Assembly: GCA_934444485.1 (NCBI GenBank) | Contig: CAKSCN010000001.1 | Location: 1-64,000, forward strand | From: an uncultured Eubacteriales bacterium | GTDB lineage: Bacteria; Bacillota; Clostridia; Oscillospirales; CAG-382 | Direction: 5' to 3' | DNA: 64,000 nucleotides | Part shown: one piece after another, positions 1-9,093 of the stretch | Layout: each line of letters opens with the position of its first letter | How positions within the stretch are numbered: the stretch's first letter is position 1 | The notes under the pieces: model-generated | Databases searched by the model: none | Told to the model about the DNA's origin: nothing | What the model saw: only the letters and a program-made list of their open reading frames with translations | Position numbers and translations under genes: made by a program

Positions 1-450
1 GCCTCCGGAGTTGACACGGTCAACTCGAGAGTAAATTGCTTCGCAATTTCTCTGGTAGCTTCGCTACCTCCATTACTACACCCATAAAGAAGTGCCAACT
101 CCCGAGTTTCGCACTACCCCAAAAGCCCCATCTTCGCCGAATTTTGCTGTCGAGCCGTGCGAGGCGTAAAATCGGTGAACGGTATAAGCCACAAATTACA
201 GCTCCCCAAAATTTACACCTATAAAAATCTAAGTCGGTCACTTGAATATATGGTGACCGACTTTCGTACTATCTCGGATAAGCACCGCCCAAAAGCTCCC
301 CTTCGACCGAGACCTCGTCGAGGTTGAACGGTACTCTCTCCAATATTATAATCTTTCCCCTTGCAAAGCGAAGCTTTGCGTTTTGAAGTCTTTTGGTTCT
401 TTTCTTCAGAAAAGAACACCCCCGTAAACCCTCGTAACCCCACGTAACTC
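1..450 (-). repeat. Composite multi-hairpin intergenic element, copy 1 (left end cut by window)
   Basis: No gene is visible here. Read on the minus strand, the element starts right after the metK stop with a module holding a GTTCTTTTC/GAAAAGAAC hairpin (about 350-440). It continues with linkers and hairpins shared with copies at 2.6, 6.5, 8.4 and 16.5 kb. One hairpin has arms at 231-241 and 253-263 around a loop reading CATATATTCAA on the minus strand. The last part (1-60) holds the AAATTGCgaaGCAATTT hairpin and the GTTGACacgGTCAAC pair. Overlapping short reading frames are not conserved and look spurious. Confidence 0.75.
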
Positions 451-458
451 TCCGCTTG

Positions 459-1637
459 TTATTTTACAGCCGCTTTGAGGGCGTCTGCCATATCGGTAGC
501 TTCCCATGTGACGCCGAGGTCTTCTCTGCCCATGTGACCGTAGGCGGCGAGTCTCTTGTAGATGGGGCGTCTGAGGGCGAGCTTTTCGATTATCGCCGCC
601 GGACGGAGGTCGAACACCTTCATAACAGCCTCGGCGATCTTGTCGTCGGAAACCTTGCCTGTGCCGAACGTGTCAACGAGTACCGATACCGGCTTCGCAA
701 CGCCTATCGCATACGCAATCTGAACCTCACACTTCGTCGCAAGTCCTGCCGCAACGACGTTTTTCGCAACGTATCTTGCCGCATACGCACCGCTTCTGTC
801 AACCTTGGTCGGATCCTTTCCGGAGAACGCTCCGCCGCCGTGACGCGCATATCCGCCGTAGGTGTCAACGATAATCTTGCGTCCCGTGAGTCCGGAGTCG
901 CCGGCAGGACCGCCTACCACGAAACGACCCGTCGGGTTTACGTATATCTTCGTGTTTTCGTCCATGAGTCCCTCGGGCATCGTCGGCTCGATAACGAGAT
1001 TCTTTATGTCAGTCTCAATCGTCGAGAGCGGAACTCTGTCGGAATGCTGCGTCGATACGACTATCGTGTCGATTCTCGTGGGCTTGCCGTCGTTGTACTC
1101 GACCGTTACCTGAGTCTTGCCGTCGGGGCGCAGATACTTGAGCGTGCCGTCCTTTCTCACCTCGGAGAGCTTCTTCGCAAGCGCATGAGCAAGCGATATC
1201 GGAAGCGGCATAAGCTCGGGAGTTTCGTCGCAGGCGTAGCCGAACATCATGCCCTGGTCGCCGGCGCCGATTTCGTACTTGTCGTTTGCCTCGCCGGTCT
1301 TTGCCTCGAGAGACTTGTCAACGCCGAGAGCAATGTCGGGTGACTGACCGTGTATCGAGCTTACAACCGAGCAGGTGTCGCAGTCGAAGCCGAACTTCGC
1401 TCTGTCGTAGCCTATCTCGCGGATTGTCTCGCGGACGATTTTCTGAACGTCGGGCGTGTACTTCGAGGTGATTTCACCCATAACGAGTACGAGACCCGTC
1501 GTTACCGATACCTCGCACGCAACCCTCGCTTCGGGGTCCTCGGCAAGAATGGCGTCAAGGACAGCATCGGAAATGCTGTCGCAGATTTTGTCGGGATGTC
1601 CTTCGGTGACCGATTCGGACGTAAAGAGCTTTCTCAT
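459..1637 (-). CDS. metK: S-adenosylmethionine synthetase
   Basis: Makes S-adenosylmethionine from methionine and ATP in the cytosol. The 392 residues match the usual family length. The N terminus [17 protein letters not shown] is typical. The ATP-binding hexapeptide GAGDQG followed by MMFGYA lies at about residues 124-135, and the P-loop-like [16 protein letters not shown] is near residues 268-283. The start at 1637 follows an AAAGGTAAGG ribosome-binding stretch. A SAM-I riboswitch sits directly upstream, so expression should fall when SAM is abundant. The gene is monocistronic and its 3' side is a composite repeat. Confidence 0.98.
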   Translation of the reverse strand: MRKLFTSESVTEGHPDKICDSISDAVLDAILAEDPEARVACEVSVTTGLVLVMGEITSKYTPDVQKIVRETIREIGYDRAKFGFDCDTCSVVSSIHGQSPDIALGVDKSLEAKTGEANDKYEIGAGDQGMMFGYACDETPELMPLPISLAHALAKKLSEVRKDGTLKYLRPDGKTQVTVEYNDGKPTRIDTIVVSTQHSDRVPLSTIETDIKNLVIEPTMPEGLMDENTKIYVNPTGRFVVGGPAGDSGLTGRKIIVDTYGGYARHGGGAFSGKDPTKVDRSGAYAARYVAKNVVAAGLATKCEVQIAYAIGVAKPVSVLVDTFGTGKVSDDKIAEAVMKVFDLRPAAIIEKLALRRPIYKRLAAYGHMGREDLGVTWEATDMADALKAAVK

Positions 1638-1670
1638 TTTTTAACCTTACCTTTCTTTTTTCACGGGGCA

Positions 1671-1856
1671 AAAAAATACCCCTCGCACATATCTCGGGTG
1701 CGACGGGAGAAGAAGTAAAAATCTCATCTTCCGGAGTGCGGCAAAAACCGTGTCTCCGCAGGAAGTAGCACCTTGCAGTTTTTGTGCGCATAATCGCACT
1801 TTTCGTGCAGGTTGCCGGGCTTCACAGGTCCTGTCCCCTCAGCCGCTCTCGATAAG
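1671..1856 (-). promoter_or_regulatory. SAM-I (S-box) riboswitch with terminator
   Basis: Read on the minus strand from 1856, the leader starts CTTATCGAGAGCGGCTGAGG and continues through GAAGCCCGGCAACC and the AAGGTGCTA segment, the conserved core of the S-box. The expression platform ends in a stem with arms 1698-1707 and 1679-1688 followed by a T-run, a rho-independent terminator. It sits between the metK promoter and start, so SAM binding is expected to cause premature termination. Confidence 0.95.
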
Positions 1857-1880
1857 AAAATGTTTAATTTTCACGTATAC

Positions 1881-1909
1881 ATAATACCACATTCAAAAGA
1901 GCTTTTCAA
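1881..1909 (-). promoter_or_regulatory. Housekeeping sigma promoter of metK
   Basis: On the minus strand TTGAAA (1904-1909) and TATTAT (1881-1886) are separated by exactly 17 bp. Transcription would begin at about 1874, just before the riboswitch. Confidence 0.75.
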
Positions 1910-1951
1910 CAGTGATTTATTAATTATTTTTGAAAATTTAAAATTATACGG

Positions 1952-1981
1952 TTGAGCACAGAGAAAGTTATAGTGTATAAT
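1952..1981 (+). promoter_or_regulatory. Promoter of the YfbR-like gene
   Basis: TTGAGC (1952-1957) and TATAAT (1976-1981) have an 18-bp spacer. The start codon follows 18 bp later, after a GGGAGG ribosome binding site, so the leader is very short. Confidence 0.65.
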
Positions 1982-1998
1982 TACGAGGGAGGTATGCT

Positions 1999-2577
1999 AT
2001 GGAAGGATATTCGTTTTTCTCGCTTATGTCGAGAATGAAAAATATAGACAGGTGGGGACTTATGCGGTCGTCGAGACGTGAAAACCTCACGGAACACTGC
2101 TTTGAGACGGCGGCTATAGCGCACGCACTTGCCCTTGTCGGAAACAGATACTTCGGCAAAAGCTACGACGCCGAGCATATAATGTGCCTTGCGATGTATC
2201 ACGACATCTGCGAGGTGTACACGGGCGACTTGCCGACTCCGGTCAAGTACTTCAACGAAGAGATGCGTGAGAGCTACCGCAGGATTGAGTCTGCGTCGGC
2301 GGAAAAGCTTCTGTCCAAGCTCCCGGAGGAGCTGAAGTGCGACTACCGCAGCATAATAGTCCCGGACGCAGACGCCGAAAGTCTTGCTTTAATCAAGGCG
2401 GCGGACAAAATCTCGGCTCTCATCAAGTGTACCGAGGAGATGAACTGCGGCAACCCCGAGTTCCGCACCGCCTACGAAACCACAAAGGCGGCGGTCGAGT
2501 CAATCGCTCTTCCCGAGGTCCGCTTCTTCTGCGACAACTTTCTCTCAGCCTACGGCAGAACCCTCGACGAAATGTGA
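1999..2577 (+). CDS. yfbR: YfbR-like 5'-deoxynucleotidase, HD domain
   Basis: Probably removes phosphate from deoxynucleoside 5'-monophosphates, as E. coli YfbR does. The 192 residues compare with about 199 in that enzyme. HD-superfamily metal ligands are visible: His33 in ENLTEH, His68-Asp69 in MYHDICE, then GDLPTPVK, and a later Asp in AADKISAL. The start has a strong GGGAGG site and a promoter just upstream. It is a single-gene unit, with a composite repeat beginning about 15 bp after its stop. Confidence 0.88.
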   Translation: MEGYSFFSLMSRMKNIDRWGLMRSSRRENLTEHCFETAAIAHALALVGNRYFGKSYDAEHIMCLAMYHDICEVYTGDLPTPVKYFNEEMRESYRRIESASAEKLLSKLPEELKCDYRSIIVPDADAESLALIKAADKISALIKCTEEMNCGNPEFRTAYETTKAAVESIALPEVRFFCDNFLSAYGRTLDEM

Positions 2578-2589
2578 CGAGGACTGCGA

Positions 2590-3170
2590 AACTTACGGGG
2601 GCTGCTCGCCGCAGGGGCGTTCTTTTCTGAAGAAAAGAACCAAAAGACTTCAAGAGCAAAGCTTGCGCTTTGCAGGAAACGGATTTAATGTAATTTGGAG
2701 GCAGTACCGAAGTCGGCGTCCATATACGCAAGCCGCCGACTTAGATGAGGCAGACCGTGCGCATCTTTGGATATACCGTTCAACCTCGACGAGGTCTCGG
2801 TCGAAGATGTGTTTGGCATCAGGCTTTGTGGGGAATGTAATTTGTAGGAAACACCGTTCACCGATTTTACGCCTCGCACGGCTCGACAGCAAAATTCGGC
2901 GAAGATGAGCTTTTTGGAGAGTGCGAAGTTTGGGGTTGACACTTTCTCCTTGGTGTATTGGAGGCGGCGAAGCCGCCAGAGAAATTGCGAAGCAATTTAC
3001 TCTCGCGTTGACCGTGTCAACGCCGGTGGCTCTGCCAACTCCGGAGGCATCCTCTTGTGCAACCGGTTGCAAGGCAACCTCCGGAGCTGTCACGACGAAG
3101 TCGTTACGCAGTCGTCGGACTGAGGGACTGTCGGATAAGTACTCTCTCACTGGCACTTTGTAGGGCGGGC
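2590..3170 (+). repeat. Composite multi-hairpin intergenic element, copy 2
   Basis: Most complete forward copy. In order it holds the 3'-end module (about 2596-2690, with GTTCTTTTC/GAAAAGAAC), a hairpin with arms 2710-2718 and 2734-2742 around a CATATACGCAA loop, a TTCAACC/GGTCGAA hairpin near 2780-2810, a linker GGCTTTGTGGGGAATGTAAT, a CCGATTTT/AAAATTCGG hairpin (about 2850-2905), and a terminal group of nested hairpins (2960-3120). No coding signal. Confidence 0.8.
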
Positions 3171-3670
3171 GGCTTGTCTCCCGCCGTTTCCTCTAACAAT
3201 TGCCGACTTTGGATAATGCGCACTTGCAATAATTTTTCGCTGTATTTCTACGGTATGATATACATAACCATGCGTTGGGTTCTTGCGGCGGGAGATTACG
3301 CTAGCGCAGTCTGCGTTCACCCGCCCTACAAAACACCAATGAGCCTCGGAATAATCCCACCGCCCCAAACACCAACAACCTCGGATAAAATCTATTTTTC
3401 CGTTATCATACAAGCTCGAACTCCGCACCATAAAATCAATGAAGAAAAGCGACTTTAGGAGCTTTTCAACGTCAATTATGCATTATGCATTATGAATTCA
3501 GCATTAAACAGTAATTGTCAATCGTCAGTTATAGAAAAGTGAAGCTTTCATTTTATCGCACAGCCTTAAAATTCGCACCGTACAATCAATGAAGAAAAGC
3601 GAAGCTTTTCAACCCCAATTTTCCATTCTCAACTCTCAATTCTCAATTTCTATTGTTTTCGGAGGTTTAT
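3171..3670 (+). repeat. Intergenic repeat patchwork upstream of the GH36 gene
   Basis: No gene is visible. The stretch contains a GGCGGG/CCCGCC-flanked segment (about 3163-3330) that shares a GTATTTCTACGGTATG core with 16117-16136, simple repeats of CATTATG and AATTGTCAAT type near 3475-3530, an AAGAAAAGCgaagcttttc-type motif at 3440-3460 and 3593-3610, and an AATTCTCAATTCTCAATT run at 3615-3650. I saw no clear promoter for the downstream gene. Confidence 0.6.
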
Positions 3671-5725
3671 ATGATTTACACACTCGGCATAAACAAGATA
3701 ACGGTAAGCGACGGCGGATATTTTGCCGTTGACGCCGGCGGAAAGAACGCACCGCACACAAACCGTCCCGGCTTTGAGATAAACATCGACGGCGCACCCA
3801 TGATAACGCTCGACCGCATGAAGTTCGGCGGCGCAAGGGAGTGCGGCGGAGCACTTGTACTCACCTACGGCTACGCCGACACTCTCGAAGTCACGGTAAA
3901 GCTTGAGGATATCGGCGGAGCTGTGGTTCAGACCAACACCGTAAAAAACACGACGTCCGCTAAGACCGTCAACCTCACACGCTTCTCGTCGGCACTCGTC
4001 GGAAATATTGCGTACTCACCCTCTGTGCCGTGGTACGAAAAGGACATCTCGGTTCATATCTGCCACAGCAAATGGCTCGGCGAGGGTCAGTGGAGGGAGT
4101 ATTCTCCGACGGAACTCGGACTTTTCCCCGGCTCGACTCATCCGTGGGAGCGTGCGTCGTACAGAGTGACGTCTATCGGAAACTGGTGTACAGGCAACTT
4201 CTTCCCTATTGTTGTAATTGAAGACAAAACCGACGGCAAGTCGTACCTCATCGAAACCGAGGGTGCGCACAGCTGGCAGATAAAGCTCACCGGTCACGGC
4301 GGCTACACGCTTCCCCTTTTTGAGGTTGAGGCGACGTCGTGCGACGAGGGCTTGGGATTTTGGCACTATGCGCTTGCGCCGGGCGAGAGCTATACGGCAG
4401 AGCGTGCGGTTTACGGCGTTGCCGACGGCGGCTTTGAAGAGGCGGCGGCTCTTGCGGTAAGCTTTGCGAGAGCGGACAGCACGGTAAAGCCATTTATGCC
4501 GCTTGTGTTCAACGACTACATGGACTGCGTCTGGGGAATGCAGGACCCGAAGCTCATTATACCGCTTATCGACGCCGCGGCTGAGGTCGGCTGTGAGTAT
4601 TTCTGCATAGACGGCGGCTGGAACACCAACAAATTCGGCGGCGGCAACGGCGACTGGATACCGAAAGAGGAGTACTATTCCGAAACGAGTCTTGCCGACC
4701 TTGCGGAATACATGAAGAAAAAGGGACTCACCCCGGGCATATGGTTTGAGTTCGACTCGGTTGGCGGTACGGCGGCGCTTTTCCGTACAGAACCCGACGC
4801 TGTGATACGCAGATACGGAAACCCCGTCGGACGTGACGGCAACTACTTCTACAACTTCGGAAACAAGAAGGTTTGCGAGTACCTCACGTCGATAGTCGGC
4901 AAATTCTACGACATGGGCTACCGCTACATCAAGAACGACTTCAACAAGTCCGCCGGCATCGGCTGCACCAACAACTACGGCGGCGACTCCCCGGCCGAGG
5001 GACTTATCAGAAACGCCGACGATTTCTACCTCTTCATAGAGAGCCTTTACGAAAAGTTCCCGGGACTTGTGATAGAGAACTGCGGAAGCGGAGCATTGCG
5101 CTCGGATAACAAGACGCTTCGCCGTTTCACTCTTCAGAGTACGTCCGACCAGGAGATATACACGAACAACCCCTCGATACTCATCGGTTCGTCGGTCGTT
5201 ATGCCGCCCGAAAAGGCAGGACTTTGGGTGTATCCGTACCCGACGACCTTTGAGAATCACAAGACCTTTGCCATCACTCCCGAGTACATAGCGGAGCGTG
5301 CCGACGGCAAGGAGACGGTATTCAACCTTGTAACGGGACTCATGGGAGTGTTCTATCTTTCCGGAAGAATCGACCTCTGCGACAGGAAGAACCTCGACCT
5401 TGTAAAAGAGGGTGCGCAGATATATAAGGACATACGAAAGTACACGTCCTCGTGCCGCCCTGTTTATCCGACGGGAATGCACCGCATAAACGAAAAAGAG
5501 ACGGCGTCGTTCGGACTTTTGGGAGACGGCAGACTCATGCTTGCGGTTTGGAACATCACGGACGAAGAGGCGAGCGTAAAAATCGACCTCGGAAAGTACA
5601 TCACGGAGGGTTACAAAATCTCAAGGGTATTCTCTCACACCGACACACACTGCCGCCTTGACGGAACGTTACTTTGCGCAAAGCTTCCCGACAAGAGTGC
5701 GGTTTGGGTTGAGATATTGAAATAA
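3671..5725 (+). CDS. Alpha-galactosidase-type glycoside hydrolase, GH36 family
   Basis: Likely removes alpha-linked galactose (or a related sugar) from oligosaccharides inside the cell, since no signal peptide is present. Product is 684 residues with an N-terminal beta-sandwich, a TIM barrel from about residue 275 (FNDYMDCVWG), and a C-terminal sandwich. The GH36 nucleophile is seen in YIKNDFN (Asp423) and the acid/base in STSDQEIY (Asp493). I chose ATG 3671 because GGAGG sits 6 bp upstream; an upstream TTG at 3653 has no site. Activity on raffinose-type sugars is a family inference. It is followed 68 bp later by an HAD phosphatase. Confidence 0.88.
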   Translation: MIYTLGINKITVSDGGYFAVDAGGKNAPHTNRPGFEINIDGAPMITLDRMKFGGARECGGALVLTYGYADTLEVTVKLEDIGGAVVQTNTVKNTTSAKTVNLTRFSSALVGNIAYSPSVPWYEKDISVHICHSKWLGEGQWREYSPTELGLFPGSTHPWERASYRVTSIGNWCTGNFFPIVVIEDKTDGKSYLIETEGAHSWQIKLTGHGGYTLPLFEVEATSCDEGLGFWHYALAPGESYTAERAVYGVADGGFEEAAALAVSFARADSTVKPFMPLVFNDYMDCVWGMQDPKLIIPLIDAAAEVGCEYFCIDGGWNTNKFGGGNGDWIPKEEYYSETSLADLAEYMKKKGLTPGIWFEFDSVGGTAALFRTEPDAVIRRYGNPVGRDGNYFYNFGNKKVCEYLTSIVGKFYDMGYRYIKNDFNKSAGIGCTNNYGGDSPAEGLIRNADDFYLFIESLYEKFPGLVIENCGSGALRSDNKTLRRFTLQSTSDQEIYTNNPSILIGSSVVMPPEKAGLWVYPYPTTFENHKTFAITPEYIAERADGKETVFNLVTGLMGVFYLSGRIDLCDRKNLDLVKEGAQIYKDIRKYTSSCRPVYPTGMHRINEKETASFGLLGDGRLMLAVWNITDEEASVKIDLGKYITEGYKISRVFSHTDTHCRLDGTLLCAKLPDKSAVWVEILK

Positions 5726-5793
5726 CGTGCCACGGCGCAACTGCGGCACAGAATCGGAACAATACATTTTGAAAGGCAAAAGGCGTAAGAATC

Positions 5794-6453
5794 ATGAAAT
5801 TTAAATCTGTATTATTTGACCTTGACGGCACGCTTCTCGACACGTTGGGAAGTCTTGTGTATGCGTCTAATCTTGCGATGGAGAAGTGCGGATATCCGCT
5901 TCACACACGTGAGGAGGTACGGGGCTTTATCAACTACGGCAGCGTTGAGCTGATAAGACGTGCGCTTCCCGAAGAGGTGCGTCACAATGAGGACGAGGTA
6001 ATGCGTGTACACGGAATATACTTCCCGATACTGCGTGAAAATGCGACCCGTGACTGTGTTCGTTACGACGGACTTGCGGAGCTTTGCGGCGAGCTTACCG
6101 AGAGCGGCGTTAAAATTGCGGTGCTTACGAACAAGCCCGATGCGGCGGCAAAGGCGTGCATAGAGAAGTATTATCCCGACACGCATTTCGCTTCGGTGAG
6201 AGGCATGGTTCCGGGAAAGTTTGTAAAGCCCGAGAGGACGTTCACGGAGGATATGATGCGTGAGATAGGCGCAGACCCCGAAAGCACGCTCTTTGTAGGC
6301 GACTCCCACGTTGACGTTGCGACAGCGCACAATGCTTCTCTCCCCTGTGCCGGTGTGTGCTGGGGCTTCCACGGCGACGGCGGCTTCGGCGATACTCCTC
6401 CCGACTACCTCATAAGAACTCCCGATGAACTGAAAACCCTTATCCTCGGCTGA
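5794..6453 (+). CDS. HAD-family phosphatase, phosphoglycolate phosphatase-like
   Basis: Hydrolyses a small phosphate ester; the exact substrate cannot be read from sequence. The 219 residues show the HAD motifs in order: FDLDGTLLDT (nucleophile Asp9), VLTNKP (motif II, about residue 109), a Lys near KFVKPERTF (motif III) and FVGDSHVDV (motif IV). The helical cap between motifs I and II is of the Gph/beta-phosphoglucomutase type. A GAAAGG site precedes the ATG. It probably shares a transcript with the GH36 gene upstream, which would suit a sugar-phosphate or metabolite-repair role (inference). Confidence 0.85.
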   Translation: MKFKSVLFDLDGTLLDTLGSLVYASNLAMEKCGYPLHTREEVRGFINYGSVELIRRALPEEVRHNEDEVMRVHGIYFPILRENATRDCVRYDGLAELCGELTESGVKIAVLTNKPDAAAKACIEKYYPDTHFASVRGMVPGKFVKPERTFTEDMMREIGADPESTLFVGDSHVDVATAHNASLPCAGVCWGFHGDGGFGDTPPDYLIRTPDELKTLILG

Positions 6454-6461
6454 GAGGCGAT

Positions 6462-6860
6462 GGTTACGGGGGCTACGAGGGCCGCTCGCCGCAGGGGCGT
6501 TCTTTCTTGAAAGAAATAAGCGACGCCGATAACGGCTTTCGCAAAGAACTTCAAGTAGCAAAACTCCGTTTTGCAGGAATGGGGGTTTTGGAGTGAGCAG
6601 GCGAAGCCGCCAGAGAAATTGCGAAGCAATTTACTCTCGAGTTGGCTCTGCCAACTCCGGAGGCATCCCCTTGTGTAACCGGTTGCAAAGCAACCTCTGG
6701 AGCTGGCGGTGTAACCGCCTGAGGGGCTGTCGAATAAGTATTCTCTTAATGATGGTGTAGCAGAAAATTAAACAATCCCTCAGTCAACTACGTTGACAGC
6801 TCCCTTTACACAAGGGAGCCTCGGCGACGGGGTCGCCTCCAATATACCATGGAGGTAATA
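6462..6860 (+). repeat. Composite multi-hairpin intergenic element, copy 3 (short form)
   Basis: Starts 9 bp after the HAD gene stop with the shared 3'-end module (CCGCTCGCCGCAGGGGCGTT, then a TTCTTTCTTGAAAGAA hairpin). It jumps directly to the terminal nested hairpins (6600-6735), lacking the central variable hairpins of copies 2, 4 and 5. A further module at 6778-6860 (CTCCCTTTACACAAGGGAG with flanking arms) resembles one in copy 4. Confidence 0.75.
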
Positions 6861-6984
6861 CGAATTTCACACAACACCAGACACCCATAACCTCTGCAAA
6901 AATCCGTCTTTCCGTTATCGCACAACATTTAAATCCGCACCCTACAATCAATGAAGAAAAGCGACTTTAGGAGCTTTTCCACGT

Positions 6985-7125
6985 CAACGTTGCGAAGCAA
7001 CACATCACAGTTTTGCGAAGCAAAACACTTCACGCAAGCGCAGCTTGCACTTCACTCGACCGAAGGTCGAACATCACTGTGAAAAGCGAAGCTTTTCTAC
7101 ACTTCACGTGTTCCGCAAGGAACAC
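6985..7125 (+). repeat. Tandem array of six mini-hairpins
   Basis: Six perfect short hairpins with different stems and tiny loops stand in a row: 6989-7001, 7010-7026, 7034-7048, 7056-7070, 7081-7097 and 7108-7125. Loops are GAA (four times), GCA and GCAA. Spacers are variants of ACTTCAC or ACATCAC. The array ends about 10 bp before the proA ribosome binding region, so it would lie in its 5' leader or promoter region. Confidence 0.85.
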
Positions 7126-7142
7126 ATTCTCAAGGTGGTATT

Positions 7143-8384
7143 ATGAACGAAACACTTACAAAGCTCTGCGTCGAAGCGAGAGACGCATCACACACACTCG
7201 AAAGCGCACGGTGCGAGAAAAACGCCGCACTCAAAAAGCTTTCAGCACTGCTCTCCGAGAGGGCGGACGAAATAATTTCCGCAAACGAACTTGACGTAAA
7301 AGCGGCGAGAGAGGGCGGCATGAGCGAGGCTATGATTGACCGTCTGACCCTCACCAAAGCACGTATCGAGGCGATAGCGGCGTCGGTCCTGAAAGTGGCG
7401 GCGCTCCCCGACCCGATAGGAAACGGCACGGTGAAAACTCTGCCGAACGGGCTTAAAATAACGAAAATTTCCGTGCCGCTCGGCGTTGTCGGAATAATAT
7501 ACGAGGCACGACCGAATGTGACGGTTGACGCCGCAAGTCTCTGCATAAAGAGCGGAAATGCGGCGATTCTCCGAGGCGGCAAGGAGGCGATAAAGTCGAA
7601 CCTTGCGTTCGAGGCGGTGATAAAGGACGCACTCGAGGCGGCAGGACTTCCGAGAGGATGCGTGAGCGTGCTTCACGACACGTCCCGTGAGACGGCGTCC
7701 GAGCTTATGCGCATGAACGGATACATCGACGTACTCATTCCCCGAGGCGGCGCCGGGCTTATAAAGAGCGTCGTTGCGAATGCGACCGTGCCCGTTATCG
7801 AGACGGGCGCCGGCAACTGTCACATATACGTTGACGAAACGGCGGAGCTTGATATGGCGGCGGAGATACTTTTCAACGCAAAGACCTCCCGTCCGTCGGT
7901 GTGCAATGCGGCGGAGAAGCTTTTGGTTGACAGGGGCATTGCGGAGAAATTTCTGCCGATGGCGAAGAAGCTTCTTGACACAAAGTCGGTTGAGATAAGA
8001 GGCGACGAAGCGGTTCTCGCAATTCTTCCGGATGCCGTACCTGCGACCGAGGAGGACTATTTCACCGAGTACAACGATTACATTCTTGCGGTTAAGGTTG
8101 TAGACGGCGTGCGTGAGGCTGTTGAACACATAAACCGTCACAACACGAAGCACAGCGAGGCGATAGTGACGACCTCGATGTCTAACGCCGACTACTTCAA
8201 GGCGCACATAGACGCAGCGGCGGTATACGTAAACGCTTCGACCAGATTTACCGACGGCGAAGAGTTCGGTCTCGGCGCAGAAATAGGCATTTCCACCCAG
8301 AAGCTCCACGCCAGAGGTCCCATGGGTCTCGAAGCTCTTACCTCGTACAAGTACCTCATCGACGGCTGCGGTCAGGTGCGCTGA
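7143..8384 (+). CDS. proA: Glutamate-5-semialdehyde dehydrogenase (gamma-glutamyl phosphate reductase)
   Basis: Second step of proline synthesis: reduces gamma-glutamyl phosphate to glutamate semialdehyde with NADPH. The 413 residues match the family length. The catalytic Cys254 is in RPSVCNAAEK; PRGGAGLIKSV and ETGAGNCHIYVD are typical cofactor and active-site segments; the end HARGPMGLEALTSYKY is a family hallmark. AAGGTGG lies before the ATG. proB is not in this window, unlike the common proBA operon. The leader carries the mini-hairpin array. Confidence 0.97.
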   Translation: MNETLTKLCVEARDASHTLESARCEKNAALKKLSALLSERADEIISANELDVKAAREGGMSEAMIDRLTLTKARIEAIAASVLKVAALPDPIGNGTVKTLPNGLKITKISVPLGVVGIIYEARPNVTVDAASLCIKSGNAAILRGGKEAIKSNLAFEAVIKDALEAAGLPRGCVSVLHDTSRETASELMRMNGYIDVLIPRGGAGLIKSVVANATVPVIETGAGNCHIYVDETAELDMAAEILFNAKTSRPSVCNAAEKLLVDRGIAEKFLPMAKKLLDTKSVEIRGDEAVLAILPDAVPATEEDYFTEYNDYILAVKVVDGVREAVEHINRHNTKHSEAIVTTSMSNADYFKAHIDAAAVYVNASTRFTDGEEFGLGAEIGISTQKLHARGPMGLEALTSYKYLIDGCGQVR

Positions 8385-8394
8385 GGATTATGGG

Positions 8395-9000
8395 GGCGCA
8401 GGGCAATTGACGATTGACAATTGACGATTACGGGGGGCTGCTCGCCGCAGGGGCGTTCTTTTCTGAAGAAAAGAACCAAAAGACTTCAAAAGCAAAACTT
8501 CGTTTTGCAGGGGACGGATATAGAGTAATTTGGAGAAAGTACCGCACGACATCGTCAACGACTCCGTCGTGAAATGGGCGGACTCATCTTATCCGAGGTC
8601 GGAGCGTTTAAGCTCGGCAACGCCTCGCTCAAAGGGAACATTGGCATCAGGCTTTGCGGGGAATGTAATTTTGGAAAACGCCGTTCGCAATGAAACGCCT
8701 CGCAAAGCTCGACAATTTCATTTTTGCGAAGAGGGGCTTTTTTGGCAGTGCGAATTTCGGGTTTCGCTCGTTCTTAATGGGAAATTCGGTGAAAATGTAG
8801 CTTTCCTGAGAGTGCGAAGCTTGAGATTAGCACTTGCTCTTGGGTGTATTGGAGGCGTCGCAGACGCCGAGGCTCCTCTGTGCAAGGGGAGCCTCGTGAG
8901 CGGCTTCGCCGACTCACTCCAATACACCCATAATCTCCGCAAAAATCCGTCTTCCCGTTATCGCACAGCCTATAAATCAGCACCATTCAAATATTGAAGA
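8395..9000 (+). repeat. Composite multi-hairpin intergenic element, copy 4
   Basis: Begins about 10-40 bp after the proA stop with an ATTGACGATTGACAATTGAC run, then the 3'-end module (8432-8515). Central hairpins follow: CACGAC (8545-8550) pairs with GTCGTG (8566-8571) and encloses GTCaacGAC; a second pairs GCAATGAAA with a TTTCATTTTTGC arm (about 8680-8740). The end is bracketed by GGTGTATTGGAG (about 8847) and CTCCAATACACC (about 8925). No gene is visible. Confidence 0.75.
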
Positions 9001-9093
9001 AAAACGCTTCAGCGTTTTTCCACATCAATTCTCCATTCTCCACTTTCAATTCTCAATTTTTGAAAAGCTCTGCTTTTCACCCCGGAGGTTCTT

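Noticed and set aside
456..1343. Long plus-strand open frame over metK
   Set aside because: It is antisense to a certain metK, has Arg/Val-rich composition typical of a shadow frame, and lacks a ribosome binding site.
4016..5482. 488-codon minus-strand open frame inside the GH36 gene
   Set aside because: Shadow of the GH36 coding strand; no motifs, no start site and skewed composition.
6985..7125. CRISPR-like array of short repeats
   Set aside because: The repeated units differ in sequence, the constant parts are only 7-10 bp, and there are no Cas genes; it is a hairpin array.
7242..8309. 355-codon minus-strand open frame inside proA
   Set aside because: Antisense shadow of proA caused by the GC-rich third positions.
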